Under the pieces are notes generated by a model. The model saw nothing but the letters and a program-made list of their open reading frames with translations. It was not told where the DNA came from and ran no database searches. From Gemmataceae bacterium (GTDB lineage Bacteria > Planctomycetota > Planctomycetia > Gemmatales > Gemmataceae), in NCBI GenBank assembly GCA_019748295.1, contig JAIEPT010000150.1, positions 1-39,310 of the forward strand: a stretch of 39,310 nt of DNA, written 5' to 3'. Positions 26,034 through 32,839 of this stretch are shown in pieces (position 1 is the first letter of the stretch; each line of letters starts with the position of its first letter). The translations under genes were made by a program, and so were the position numbers.

Positions 26034-28205
26034 ATGGCGGACATGAATGTCAAAACGAAGGCGGAGTGGGACCGCTTTGGAGCGGCGCTTTCCGAAGGCC
26101 GGCTGGATCATGCCAAGGAAGCAGTTGTCCCGCTCGTCGAAGCGGCGGAGGAACAGCAAGCGGCCGACCCCGCTTTCGATGCCGCGGAAATGGAAACGGC
26201 GGCGTGGTTCCATCTCGGCAACGCCTTCTCCTCCCAGCAGCGATTCATCGATTCCGAGGCGGCGTTCCGCGAGTGCATCGAAGTCGCGACGCCACGCGCG
26301 ATGGACAAGCCGGACGACGACACGCGGCATGACTTGCTCGCCCAGGCGACGTTCAACCTCGGCAATGCGTTGCTCGGCCAGCAAAAAGTCGAGGAAGCGG
26401 CCGAGCGGTTTCGCATGGCGGTCGGCGCCTGGCAAAGGTTGGCGGCGAAACTGCCGGATCAGCCGCGCATTCGCCATGACCTTTCGCGTGCATTCTTCAA
26501 CCTTGCGTACTCGCGTCACGATCATCCGCCCGAAGCGGTCGATGCCTACAAGCAGGCTCAGTTGCACCTGAGGCGTCTGCTGCGACAGCACGAGCATGAG
26601 GCCGCCCGTTTCGACCTGGCACGCAGCGGAATCAATCTGTGCATTTCGCTTCAGCAGGTCAGCGAAGCAGATGAGGCGGAGCGCGCGAGCGCACAGGCGG
26701 TGGCCGACTTCGACGAACTGATCCGCCGTTACCCCGGCCAGCAGCCTTACGAGCAAGGGCTGAAGGATGCGAAGGAGCATCATCACGGTTTCGCGCAGCA
26801 TCTTGCCTCGCAGCGGGAGTCGGTGGAACGCCTGATCGCCGCGTTGCCGACCATTCCCGCAGTTGCCGTATCCGGGCAGCAGGCCGAATCGCTGCGGCGC
26901 GCGGGCCAAGAGTTGTTGCAAGCGGCCGGCGAAAGCGAGAAGGCGTATCGCCCCGACCTCGCGGCCAAAGCGTATCAACGAGCCCATGCGTATATCGGTC
27001 AGCTCAAGCAAGTCGATGCCGATCCGCAGACAGGATATCTCGAAGCGGCCTCCGCGTACGACCTCGGCATCCTCTATCGCGACAGCGGCCGGCCTGATTC
27101 CGCGGAACACTGGCAACGCCTTTCGCTCCGTTTGCTCGAGGCACGTTCGCACGAACGGCCCAACGATCGCCAAACCCGGCAACTGCTGGCCGACAGCTGG
27201 AACAACCTCGGCATCCTTCTGCAAAACAGCGTCCGCATGGGAGACGCCGAAGATGCCTACGAACAAGCTCGCGGCCTGCGTGAGGCGTTGTTGAAGGAAG
27301 AACGCGACGACCGCAACCTCGCGTCGCTCGGCGGCACGCTTTGCAACCTGGGCAACATCGCACGCGATCGCTTCGACTGCCCCGCCGCCGTCGCCTTCTA
27401 CGGTCAATCGCTGAAGCTGCTCGAAGAAGTGCTCGCTCGGCAACCGGACAACGGCCTGGCCAAAGCGTTTCATCAAAACGCGAAAACAGGAAAGGAGACG
27501 GCCCTTTTGCAGCAACCGCCGCCTCAAGTGCAGTTCGGCTCCATGGCGAGCGTCGGTCCGTCCTATCTTGGACCGCGTCCCTGGTTGCCGCCGGCAATCG
27601 ATTCGCATGCCGTCGAGCATCTGGTTGCGGAGACGCGTACGCTGCGCCCCGACTCCGGATGGACGACGCTTCAAAGGATTTTCACCCAGGGAAAATCGGA
27701 CGCCAATGCGTGGTACGTTCTCGGTCTTGCCCGGGCCGGTTTCTTGCGAAACGCCAGCCAGCCGCGCGAGAACTGGGACGAACGGCGTTCGGAATTGGCG
27801 CTCGACGCATTTGCCCAGGCGATCGCGCTGAAGCCGGACTTTGGAGAAGCCTGGCTTTACCGCGGGTTCCATCTGCAGCATCGCTTCCAAGTGACGCAAT
27901 CGACGCTGCATGCGATGTGGGGCGGCATCCAGCATCTCGACGAACACGCACGACGGCAGCTGTTCGACCCCATGCAACGCTGGGCGCGGGACGCGTATTT
28001 CCGCACGCGGGACGCATTGCAGCAAGCGGCCGCGCTCCTGCCGGATTCGCCGCTTCCTTGGTTGGCGCTCGCAAAAGCTTACCAGGAGATCGGCGATGAG
28101 CCTACGGTCGTTGCGGCTCTGCGCGAAGCCGTGCGTCGTGGACCAGATCTTCGCACGGAGTTGCTGGAAGAGTATCCCTATATCGAGGCCGCCGATCTTG
28201 GCTGA
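26034..28205 (+). CDS. tetratricopeptide repeat protein
   Basis: A 723-residue soluble protein with no signal peptide or membrane segment. It is built of TPR helical pairs, for example AAWFHLGNAFSSQQRFIDSE (about residues 56-75), AQATFNLGNALLGQQKVEEA (102-121), ADSWNNLGILLQNSVRMGDA and LGGTLCNLGNIARDRFDCPA, with more at the C-terminus (ANAWYVLGLARAGFL; FGEAWLYRGFHLQHRF; PLPWLALAKAYQEIGDEP). The two TPR blocks are joined by a Pro/Gln-rich linker (LLQQPPPQVQFGSM). Such proteins are scaffolds; the partner is not evident. The start is supported by GAGG eight bases upstream. Nothing around it indicates an operon. Confidence 0.85.
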   Translation: MADMNVKTKAEWDRFGAALSEGRLDHAKEAVVPLVEAAEEQQAADPAFDAAEMETAAWFHLGNAFSSQQRFIDSEAAFRECIEVATPRAMDKPDDDTRHDLLAQATFNLGNALLGQQKVEEAAERFRMAVGAWQRLAAKLPDQPRIRHDLSRAFFNLAYSRHDHPPEAVDAYKQAQLHLRRLLRQHEHEAARFDLARSGINLCISLQQVSEADEAERASAQAVADFDELIRRYPGQQPYEQGLKDAKEHHHGFAQHLASQRESVERLIAALPTIPAVAVSGQQAESLRRAGQELLQAAGESEKAYRPDLAAKAYQRAHAYIGQLKQVDADPQTGYLEAASAYDLGILYRDSGRPDSAEHWQRLSLRLLEARSHERPNDRQTRQLLADSWNNLGILLQNSVRMGDAEDAYEQARGLREALLKEERDDRNLASLGGTLCNLGNIARDRFDCPAAVAFYGQSLKLLEEVLARQPDNGLAKAFHQNAKTGKETALLQQPPPQVQFGSMASVGPSYLGPRPWLPPAIDSHAVEHLVAETRTLRPDSGWTTLQRIFTQGKSDANAWYVLGLARAGFLRNASQPRENWDERRSELALDAFAQAIALKPDFGEAWLYRGFHLQHRFQVTQSTLHAMWGGIQHLDEHARRQLFDPMQRWARDAYFRTRDALQQAAALLPDSPLPWLALAKAYQEIGDEPTVVAALREAVRRGPDLRTELLEEYPYIEAADLG

Positions 28206-28267
28206 TTCCTCATCGGTCTGAAAACGCTCCTGAACGCGCTGCGCAAGCAAGTGCTGAGGGGCGCACC

Positions 28268-28428
28268 TTGCATCGCCGCTGACCTCACGCGGAGCGTGAG
28301 GTGAGAGTGGTCCTCACGCTCCGCGTGAGGTCAACTGCGGTGTAATGACAGACAGTCGGACCCTAAATACCTTCCGCGGATGAACTTTGCATCGCCGCTG
28401 ACCTCACGCGGAGCGTGAGGACTACTCT
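28268..28428. repeat. dispersed repeat family B, copy 2, with an adjoining partial copy
   Basis: The complete 125-bp element is 28304-28428, with 30-bp inverted ends (28304-28333 and 28399-28428, one mismatch) and the same core as the copy at 9726-9850. It is preceded at 28268-28301 by a 34-base piece identical to the right end of a B element. B copies 1 and 2 share the flank CGGAGCGTGAGGTG on the left. Confidence 0.85.
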
Positions 28429-28461
28429 GGCCGCGGCTGGCGCTTTGCCGCGCAACGAAAA

Positions 28462-28560
28462 GCAGGGGCTCAGCCGTCGTGAGACGACCGAGGCCCCTGC
28501 ACGGCGGAGGATGCCCGGGCGACGCAAGGTCGCCCGTATCGCCGACACGCCGCCGCGGGC
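28462..28560. other. multi-hairpin segment, possible structured RNA
   Basis: Several stems follow one another: GCAGGGGCTC with GAGGCCCCTGC (28462-28500) enclosing GTCGTGAGACGAC; CGGGCGAC with GTCGCCCG (28516-28536); and CGGCGG (28502-28507) with CCGCCG (28550-28555) around the latter. The segment has no supported coding frame. It could be a structured RNA or a tandem terminator region. No known riboswitch class was recognised. Confidence 0.4.
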
Positions 28561-28722
28561 ACGTCGGGACTAGATGATTCTTCGTGGGACGGCCATTTCG
28601 CAGCCGCTCGTCGCGCAGGCGAACGCATCAGCGTCAAATGCACGCGGGGCGGGGAAGGGCGTCGGAGGTTATGCGGGGAAAGAAAGGGGATATCCTTATC
28701 CCGGCGAGAGGGGAGTTCGGCG

Positions 28723-28875
28723 TCATTCCGCCGAGTTTGCCATGACCCACAGCATGTAGGTCACGCGTTCGCGAAGCTGGCGCTGACGCTGCTTCCGCCA
28801 GGTGCGGTATTTCTCGTATCCGACAAACAGCATCGAGACGGCGAAAACGCCGCACATTCCTACGATCGGCTCCAT
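28723..28875 (-). CDS. small membrane protein of unknown function
   Basis: A 50-residue frame from the ATG at 28873-28875 to the TGA at 28723-28725. One membrane segment (VGMCGVFAVSMLFVGY, residues 5-20) is followed by a strongly basic amphipathic stretch (KYRTWRKQRQRQLRERV), as in small membrane proteins with a cytosolic tail. AAAGG lies nine bases upstream. It is too short for usual ORF cut-offs. I recognise no family. The coding case rests on composition, the coherent membrane-plus-basic layout and a ribosome binding site. Confidence 0.5.
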   Translation of the reverse strand: MEPIVGMCGVFAVSMLFVGYEKYRTWRKQRQRQLRERVTYMLWVMANSAE

Positions 28876-29050
28876 GGGGTTTGACCTTTCCGGACGGGAT
28901 GCCTCTGAGTTCCGTTGGAAAAAAGTAGCTCAGGTCAGCGTCCGGAGCAAACGAGTATGCCACGAAAACCATGCAAAAATCGCGGCGCAAACCCAATCTG
29001 AACACGTGGATGCGTTCGCATTCACGCGCTAACCTCGCGTTAAGCGGAGC

Positions 29051-29079
29051 TTGATCGCAAGGTCAAAAGCGGCTAGTGT
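29051..29079 (+). promoter_or_regulatory. possible promoter of the 29117 gene
   Basis: TTGATC (29051-29056) and TAGTGT (29074-29079) are separated by 17 bases, 38 bases before the start codon. The match is weak. Confidence 0.3.
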
Positions 29080-29116
29080 CGGGGCCGTTCTCTTCGTGTT
29101 GCAGGCTCGCGATTCC

Positions 29117-29650
29117 ATGCTGGAACAAAATCGAGTCGAGTTTCTCCCCTGGACCGGAAACGCCGACGACGGCACGGCCCAACCGATTCGCCGCGTCGTG
29201 GATGCGGGGCATGGCGGGGCAGTCGGCGCCATTCGCTTCGAGGGGAAGCCTTCCGGTTCACGCTGGACGTGGTCGCGTCCGCCCAAACTGGTGGTGATGC
29301 AAGCGGAAGAGGACGGACTTTGCCACATGGCGACGTTGCGCCGCCCCTGGCTCTCTGCTCGGCGCTGGAAACTGTTCGATGCGGAAGACCAAATCGTCGG
29401 CCTGATCCATGGCTTGCGCATCCAAGATCCGCTCGGCTACCGCTTCGCATGGGCCGAGCCCTTTGGATCTAGCCGATGGCGTTTCCGCGATCTCACAGGA
29501 CGCGATTACGCCGTGTGGATGGCGTCGGACGGCAGCGATTTTCTGGAATGGCTGGAGCCGAAGGTGACGAATCCATTCCTCCGAATGCTCGTGCTCGGCA
29601 CCGTGCTTTGCCGTGTGCCTATTCCTGAAACCAAGTTAGTGTCGGCGTAA
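29117..29650 (+). CDS. hypothetical protein, possible LOR/tubby-like beta fold
   Basis: A protein of 177 residues from the ATG at 29117; the frame continues 22 codons upstream, but that part lies in promoter-like DNA. No signal peptide or membrane helix. The middle has segments such as [35 protein letters not shown] and [13 protein letters not shown], loosely reminiscent of LURP-one/tubby C-terminal-like beta strands (ligand- or lipid-binding), but the resemblance is faint. The C-terminus is [10 protein letters not shown]. It precedes the cyclophilin cluster on the same strand by about 160 bases. Confidence 0.6.
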   Translation: MLEQNRVEFLPWTGNADDGTAQPIRRVVDAGHGGAVGAIRFEGKPSGSRWTWSRPPKLVVMQAEEDGLCHMATLRRPWLSARRWKLFDAEDQIVGLIHGLRIQDPLGYRFAWAEPFGSSRWRFRDLTGRDYAVWMASDGSDFLEWLEPKVTNPFLRMLVLGTVLCRVPIPETKLVSA

Positions 29651-29662
29651 ATACAGGTCTCC

Positions 29663-29718
29663 CCCGCTTGCGGCTTAGCGTTCGCGTGGACCATCCGGAT
29701 CGCGAAGCCGCAAGCGGG
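29663..29718. repeat. repeat E hairpin (CCCGCTTGCGGCTT)
   Basis: CCCGCTTGCGGCTT (29663-29676) pairs with AAGCCGCAAGCGGG (29705-29718), 14 bp, loop about 28. The same arms occur at 32284-32298 and 32473-32484, where they enclose an A element. Confidence 0.6.
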
Positions 29719-29808
29719 GATCGAGGGGCGGTTGCAAGGCATGGCATTCGCCTCTACAAAAAGCAGGTTCCGTTCGGCTACCATTCCCGACCCAGTACGG
29801 AGATTCTC

Positions 29809-30390
29809 ATGCTTCGCGTCGGCTTCGTCGCCACGGCGTTCGGCCTCATGTTGGCCGCCTTCACGCCTACGGCGTCCGCTCAAGACAACAAGAACCCGTC
29901 CGTCGTCTTCGACACGTCGGCCGGCAAGATCGTCGTCGAACTGTTCGCCGATAAAGCGCCCGGCACCGTCAAGAATGTCCTTCAGTACGTGGATGACAAG
30001 CACTACGACGGCGTCGTCTTTCACCGCGTGATCCCCAATTTCATGATCCAAACCGGCGGCTTCGAGCCTGGCATGCGCGAACGCAAGACCCGCGAGTCGA
30101 TCAAGAACGAATCGGACAACGGCCTCAAGAACGAACGCGGCACCCTGGCGATGGCCCGCACGCCGAACCCGCACAGCGCATCCGCGCAGTTCTTCGTCAA
30201 CCTCAAGTACAACGACTTCCTCGACAAGGCCAATGCCCGCGACAAATTCGGCTATGCCGTCTTCGGTCGAGTGATCGAAGGCATGGACGTCGTCGATGAA
30301 ATCGCCCGGGTGCGGACCGGAAGCAAGGGCGGCCACGATGATGTGCCGCTGCAGGACGTCGTCATCCGCACCGCGCGCCGCAAGCAGTAA
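29809..30390 (+). CDS. exported cyclophilin-type peptidyl-prolyl isomerase (first of three)
   Basis: A protein of 193 residues from the ATG at 29809; GGAG lies six to seven bases upstream. Signal peptide ([20 protein letters not shown], cut likely before QD or DN). The cyclophilin domain covers the rest: [19 protein letters not shown] (Phe71, His72, Arg73, Gln81), [37 protein letters not shown]. The catalytic Arg and the Phe/Met/Gln pocket are present, so cis-trans proline isomerase activity in the periplasm is expected. First of three consecutive related genes, separated from the second by repeat A and a hairpin. Confidence 0.95.
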   Translation: MLRVGFVATAFGLMLAAFTPTASAQDNKNPSVVFDTSAGKIVVELFADKAPGTVKNVLQYVDDKHYDGVVFHRVIPNFMIQTGGFEPGMRERKTRESIKNESDNGLKNERGTLAMARTPNPHSASAQFFVNLKYNDFLDKANARDKFGYAVFGRVIEGMDVVDEIARVRTGSKGGHDDVPLQDVVIRTARRKQ

Positions 30391-30530
30391 GGCGAGCAGC
30401 AGGAGATGCTCTATCTCCCTCTCCCTCTGGAAGAGGGTTGGGGCGCCTTTTCTCGCGTAACGCCACGTCGCACGTCCTCACCCCCGACTCTCCCGGAGGG
30501 AGAGGGGAGGAATGCAGGCGCCGCAAGCAG
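30391..30530. repeat. dispersed repeat family A, copy 4 (inverted)
   Basis: It starts right after the first cyclophilin stop codon (GGCGAGCAGCAGGAG), has arms CTCCCTCTCCCTCTGGAAGAGG and CTCTCCCGGAGGGAGAGGGGA with the GCGTAACGCCACGTCGCACG core in inverse orientation to copy 1, and ends near AATGCAGGCGCCGCAAGC. Confidence 0.75.
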
Positions 30531-30556
30531 TAAGATCGTCAAGAACGCACACAAGG

Positions 30557-30593
30557 CCGATCCGCGATTCCGCTCTGCAAAATCGCGGATCGG
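30557..30593 (+). terminator. hairpin before the second cyclophilin gene
   Basis: CCGATCCGCGATT and AATCGCGGATCGG form a 13-bp stem with an 11-base loop, followed by CATGTTT. It lies only 24 bases before the GTG start. A terminator for the first cyclophilin or a leader structure; the T-run is poor. Confidence 0.4.
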
Positions 30594-30616
30594 CATGTTT
30601 CATCGGAGAGACATCC

Positions 30617-31303
30617 GTGTATCGCATCCTCATCGCCGGGCTGTTCGTCGTATCCATGGCGGGTTGTCCCCAAGAAGAGAAGAAGCTTTGGCCGAAGCTG
30701 AACGTCGAGAAGAAACCGTTCACGCTCGGCGACATGCCCGATGGCCCGAAGCCGCAGGTGAAACTCGAGACGTCAATGGGGGACATCGTCGTCGAGCTGT
30801 ACCCTTCGCGCGCTCCCGAGACGGTCGAGAACTTTCTGGGATACGTGAAGGATAAGCACTTCGACGGGGTCATCTTTCACCGTGTGATTCCGGACTTCAT
30901 GATTCAGACCGGCGGCTTCGAACCGGGCATGCGGGAGAAAAATTCGCGGCAACCGATCCAAAACGAGTCGGAGAACGGACTCAAGAACGAACTCGGCACG
31001 CTCGCCATGGCCCGCACGTCCAATCCGCATAGTGCGAGCGATCAGTTCTTCATCAATCTCAAAGACAACGGTTTCCTCGACCGTGAGAACGCAAAAGATC
31101 GCTGGGGCTACTGCGTCTTCGGCAAAGTCGTGAGCGGCATGGATGTGGTGAACAAGATCGCCCAGGTCCGCACGGGCAAGCGTGGCGGCCATGACGATGT
31201 GCCGACTGAGGACGTTCTTTTGAAATCCGCCCGGCGGCTGGATGAGCCGAAGAAGGACGACGAAAAGAAGGCGGACGCGAAGAAGGACGAGGCCAAAAAG
31301 TAA
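30617..31303 (+). CDS. lipoprotein cyclophilin-type peptidyl-prolyl isomerase (second of three)
   Basis: A protein of 228 residues from a GTG at 30617; GGAG precedes it by about eight bases and a signal peptide follows. The lipobox is VSMAGC with the lipidated Cys17. A Pro/Lys-rich linker leads to a cyclophilin domain with the active residues kept: [19 protein letters not shown] (Arg89, Gln97), MARTSNPHSASDQFFINL, VFGKVVSGMDVVNKI. The C-terminus is a charged tail (DEPKKDDEKKADAKKDEAKK). Expected to be a membrane-tethered proline isomerase in the periplasm. The frame is open 35 codons upstream, but only the GTG gives a signal peptide. Confidence 0.95.
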   Translation: MYRILIAGLFVVSMAGCPQEEKKLWPKLNVEKKPFTLGDMPDGPKPQVKLETSMGDIVVELYPSRAPETVENFLGYVKDKHFDGVIFHRVIPDFMIQTGGFEPGMREKNSRQPIQNESENGLKNELGTLAMARTSNPHSASDQFFINLKDNGFLDRENAKDRWGYCVFGKVVSGMDVVNKIAQVRTGKRGGHDDVPTEDVLLKSARRLDEPKKDDEKKADAKKDEAKK

Positions 31304-31330
31304 CGCTTTCGGCGTTGCTCAGGGACCGCG

Positions 31331-31978
31331 ATGATTCGATCCTCATACGTTCTGTTCGTGTCCATGTTCCTGGTTGGCTGCACGCGCGGGCCCGGCCCTC
31401 GTGAGCATCGAAAGGTAGAGAATCGCGAATCGCCCGCGGTTGCGATTCCGGCAATTCTGCCGAAGGTGAGACTCGAAACCTCGATGGGGGACATCGTGGT
31501 TGAGCTGTTCCCCAGGAACGCTCCGCTGACGGTGGAGAATTTCCTCCGCTATGTGGACGAGGGACGATACGACGGCGTGATTTTTCACCTCGCCGAGCCG
31601 GGCGCCAAGATCGAGACGGGCGCCCACAATCCCGACCTGAGCCTCCGCACCATGCTCCCGCCCATCCCCAGCGAATCCGACAACGCCCTGGAGAATGGGC
31701 GAGGCACGGTCGCGATGGGCCGCGCTCGTTCCTCGCCGGACGGAGCGAAGGGGCACTTTTTCATCAATCTCAAGCATAACACCGAACTCGACAGCGACCT
31801 TTCCGAGAACCGGATCGGTTACACCGTGTTCGGCCGAGTTGTCGAAGGCTTGGACGTGGCGGATGAAATCGGCGAAGTCGCAACGGGCAAACGCGGCATT
31901 CATGAGCACGTGCCGCTCGAAGACGTCATTCTAAGATCGGCACGACGGATCGAAGAACGGAAGAAGGACGAGGACTAA
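31331..31978 (+). CDS. lipoprotein cyclophilin-like protein, probably inactive (third of three)
   Basis: A 215-residue protein with a lipobox (MFLVGC, Cys17). The cyclophilin fold is clear from the shared flank VRLETSMGDIVVELFPRNAP, VFGRVVEGLDVADEI and HFFINLKHNTELD, but the active-site segment is altered: FHRVIP becomes FHLAEP (Leu87 replaces the catalytic Arg) and MIQ becomes KIE (Glu95 replaces Gln). The usual Gln before FFI is also replaced by His (AKGHFFI). It probably binds rather than isomerises proline, or is decaying. It starts 27 bases after the second gene, consistent with co-transcription. The stop codon TAA lies at the border with a repeat F element. Confidence 0.9.
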   Translation: MIRSSYVLFVSMFLVGCTRGPGPREHRKVENRESPAVAIPAILPKVRLETSMGDIVVELFPRNAPLTVENFLRYVDEGRYDGVIFHLAEPGAKIETGAHNPDLSLRTMLPPIPSESDNALENGRGTVAMGRARSSPDGAKGHFFINLKHNTELDSDLSENRIGYTVFGRVVEGLDVADEIGEVATGKRGIHEHVPLEDVILRSARRIEERKKDED

Positions 31979-32270
31979 ATCAGCGTGCGCGATTTCGCAG
32001 CAGCACCTTTCGCACCAACCCGAAGCGTCAGCGAGGAATTTCGCGTCGCCCCTCGCTGACATGACGCTTCGGGCTAAATCAGCGTGCGCGATTTCGCATC
32101 AGCACCTTTCGCACCAACCCGAAGCGACAGCGAGGAATTTCGCGTCGCCCCTCGCTGACTTGACGCTTCGGGCTAGTGCGGGCGACTGGCATGTTTTGAT
32201 CGGAATCGCGACGCCCACTCTTATTCAACAGGCCGCTAACCCGCTGCCGATTGGCGCACGCTGATTTAGA
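31976..32270. repeat. dispersed repeat family F, locus 2: two 99-bp tandem units and an inverted end
   Basis: Units 31977-32075 and 32076-32174 are 99 bases each and nearly identical (AAATCAGCGTGCGCG...GACGCTTCGGGCT). Each contains a hairpin formed by CAGCGAGG and CCTCGCTG. A unique tail follows and ends GCGCACGCTGATTTAGA near 32270, the inverse of the unit start, so the whole block has inverted ends. It starts at the stop codon of the third cyclophilin gene. Confidence 0.85.
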
Positions 32271-32283
32271 AGTTATCCACGTC

Positions 32284-32491
32284 CACCGCTTGCGGCTTAG
32301 CGGCGTCCGATCGCTAAGGCGAGCGCTCGTCTACCTCCCTCTCCCTCCGGGAGTCCGGGAGAGGGTTGGGGTGAGGGCGCCTTTTCAAGCGTGAAGCCCG
32401 GTCGCACGCCCTCACCCAGGCCCCTCTCCCGGACTCCCGGAGGGAGAGGGGAGAAATGCAGATGCCGCTCGCTTAAGCCGCAAGCAGCGGA
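32284..32491. repeat. repeat A copy 5 inside a repeat E hairpin
   Basis: CCGCTTGCGGCTTAGCG (32287 region) and, inverted, CTTAAGCCGCAAGC (32473 region) enclose an A element at about 32306-32475 (CTCCCTCTCCCTCCGGGAG, GAGGGCGCCTTTTCAAGCGT core, CTCTCCCGGACTCCCGGAGG). The A element carries a small internal duplication (CCGGGAGTCCGGGAG). It lies immediately downstream of the ClpS gene end. Confidence 0.7.
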
Positions 32492-32493
32492 CG

Positions 32494-32832
32494 CTACTCC
32501 GCAGGTTCGATTTCCGCGGTCATGGAGCCGGCACAGCGTTCGATCAAGGGGTCAGGCCCGAAGGCGTGGATTTGCTCTTGCTTCAGTTCCGCCCGTTCCT
32601 TGCTCGTCGTATCGACGATCACGCGGCCCTTGGTGTGGACCTCTTCAGCCATCTTGAAGCCCCGCTCCGGGGGATGGCCGAAAAGGTTTTGCAGCATGTG
32701 GATGACGTAGCCGAAGCTATGGTCGTCGTCGTTGAGAAGGATGACGTGGTAAGGCGGCTGACGCTTGGTCTTGTCCCTCGGCTGCCGCTTGGTGCGGACG
32801 ATCGTTTCGGTCTGCGTCGCGAAATCGCTCAT
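32494..32832 (-). CDS. clpS: ClpS, adaptor of the Clp protease
   Basis: A 112-residue protein of the ClpS family, which binds N-degron substrates and hands them to the ClpA/ClpC-ClpP protease. After a basic N-terminal arm (TKRQPRDKTKRQ) comes the core: PYHVILLNDDDHSFGYVIHM (residues 27-46), with Asn34, Asp35 and Asp36 corresponding to the pocket residues of E. coli ClpS, then MAEEVHTKGRVIV with His66. The C-terminal half (TSKERAELKQEQIHAFGPDP) is also typical. It starts seven bases after the VWA protein stop codon, so the two are an operon with VWA first. Confidence 0.95.
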   Translation of the reverse strand: MSDFATQTETIVRTKRQPRDKTKRQPPYHVILLNDDDHSFGYVIHMLQNLFGHPPERGFKMAEEVHTKGRVIVDTTSKERAELKQEQIHAFGPDPLIERCAGSMTAEIEPAE

Positions 32833-32839
32833 GGCCGGC

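Noticed and set aside
25953-28250. 765-codon open frame on the minus strand opposite the TPR gene
   Set aside because: It is the shadow of the TPR gene: low-information composition, no recognisable domain, and the plus frame has clear TPR helices and a ribosome binding site.
32061-32264. 67-codon frame inside repeat F
   Set aside because: It lies entirely in the repeat; an equivalent translation appears from the other F locus by repetition, not coding constraint.
5301-32475. Reading the repeated CTCCCTCCGGGAG runs as a CRISPR array
   Set aside because: The copies are kilobases apart and palindromic, not regularly spaced with unique spacers.
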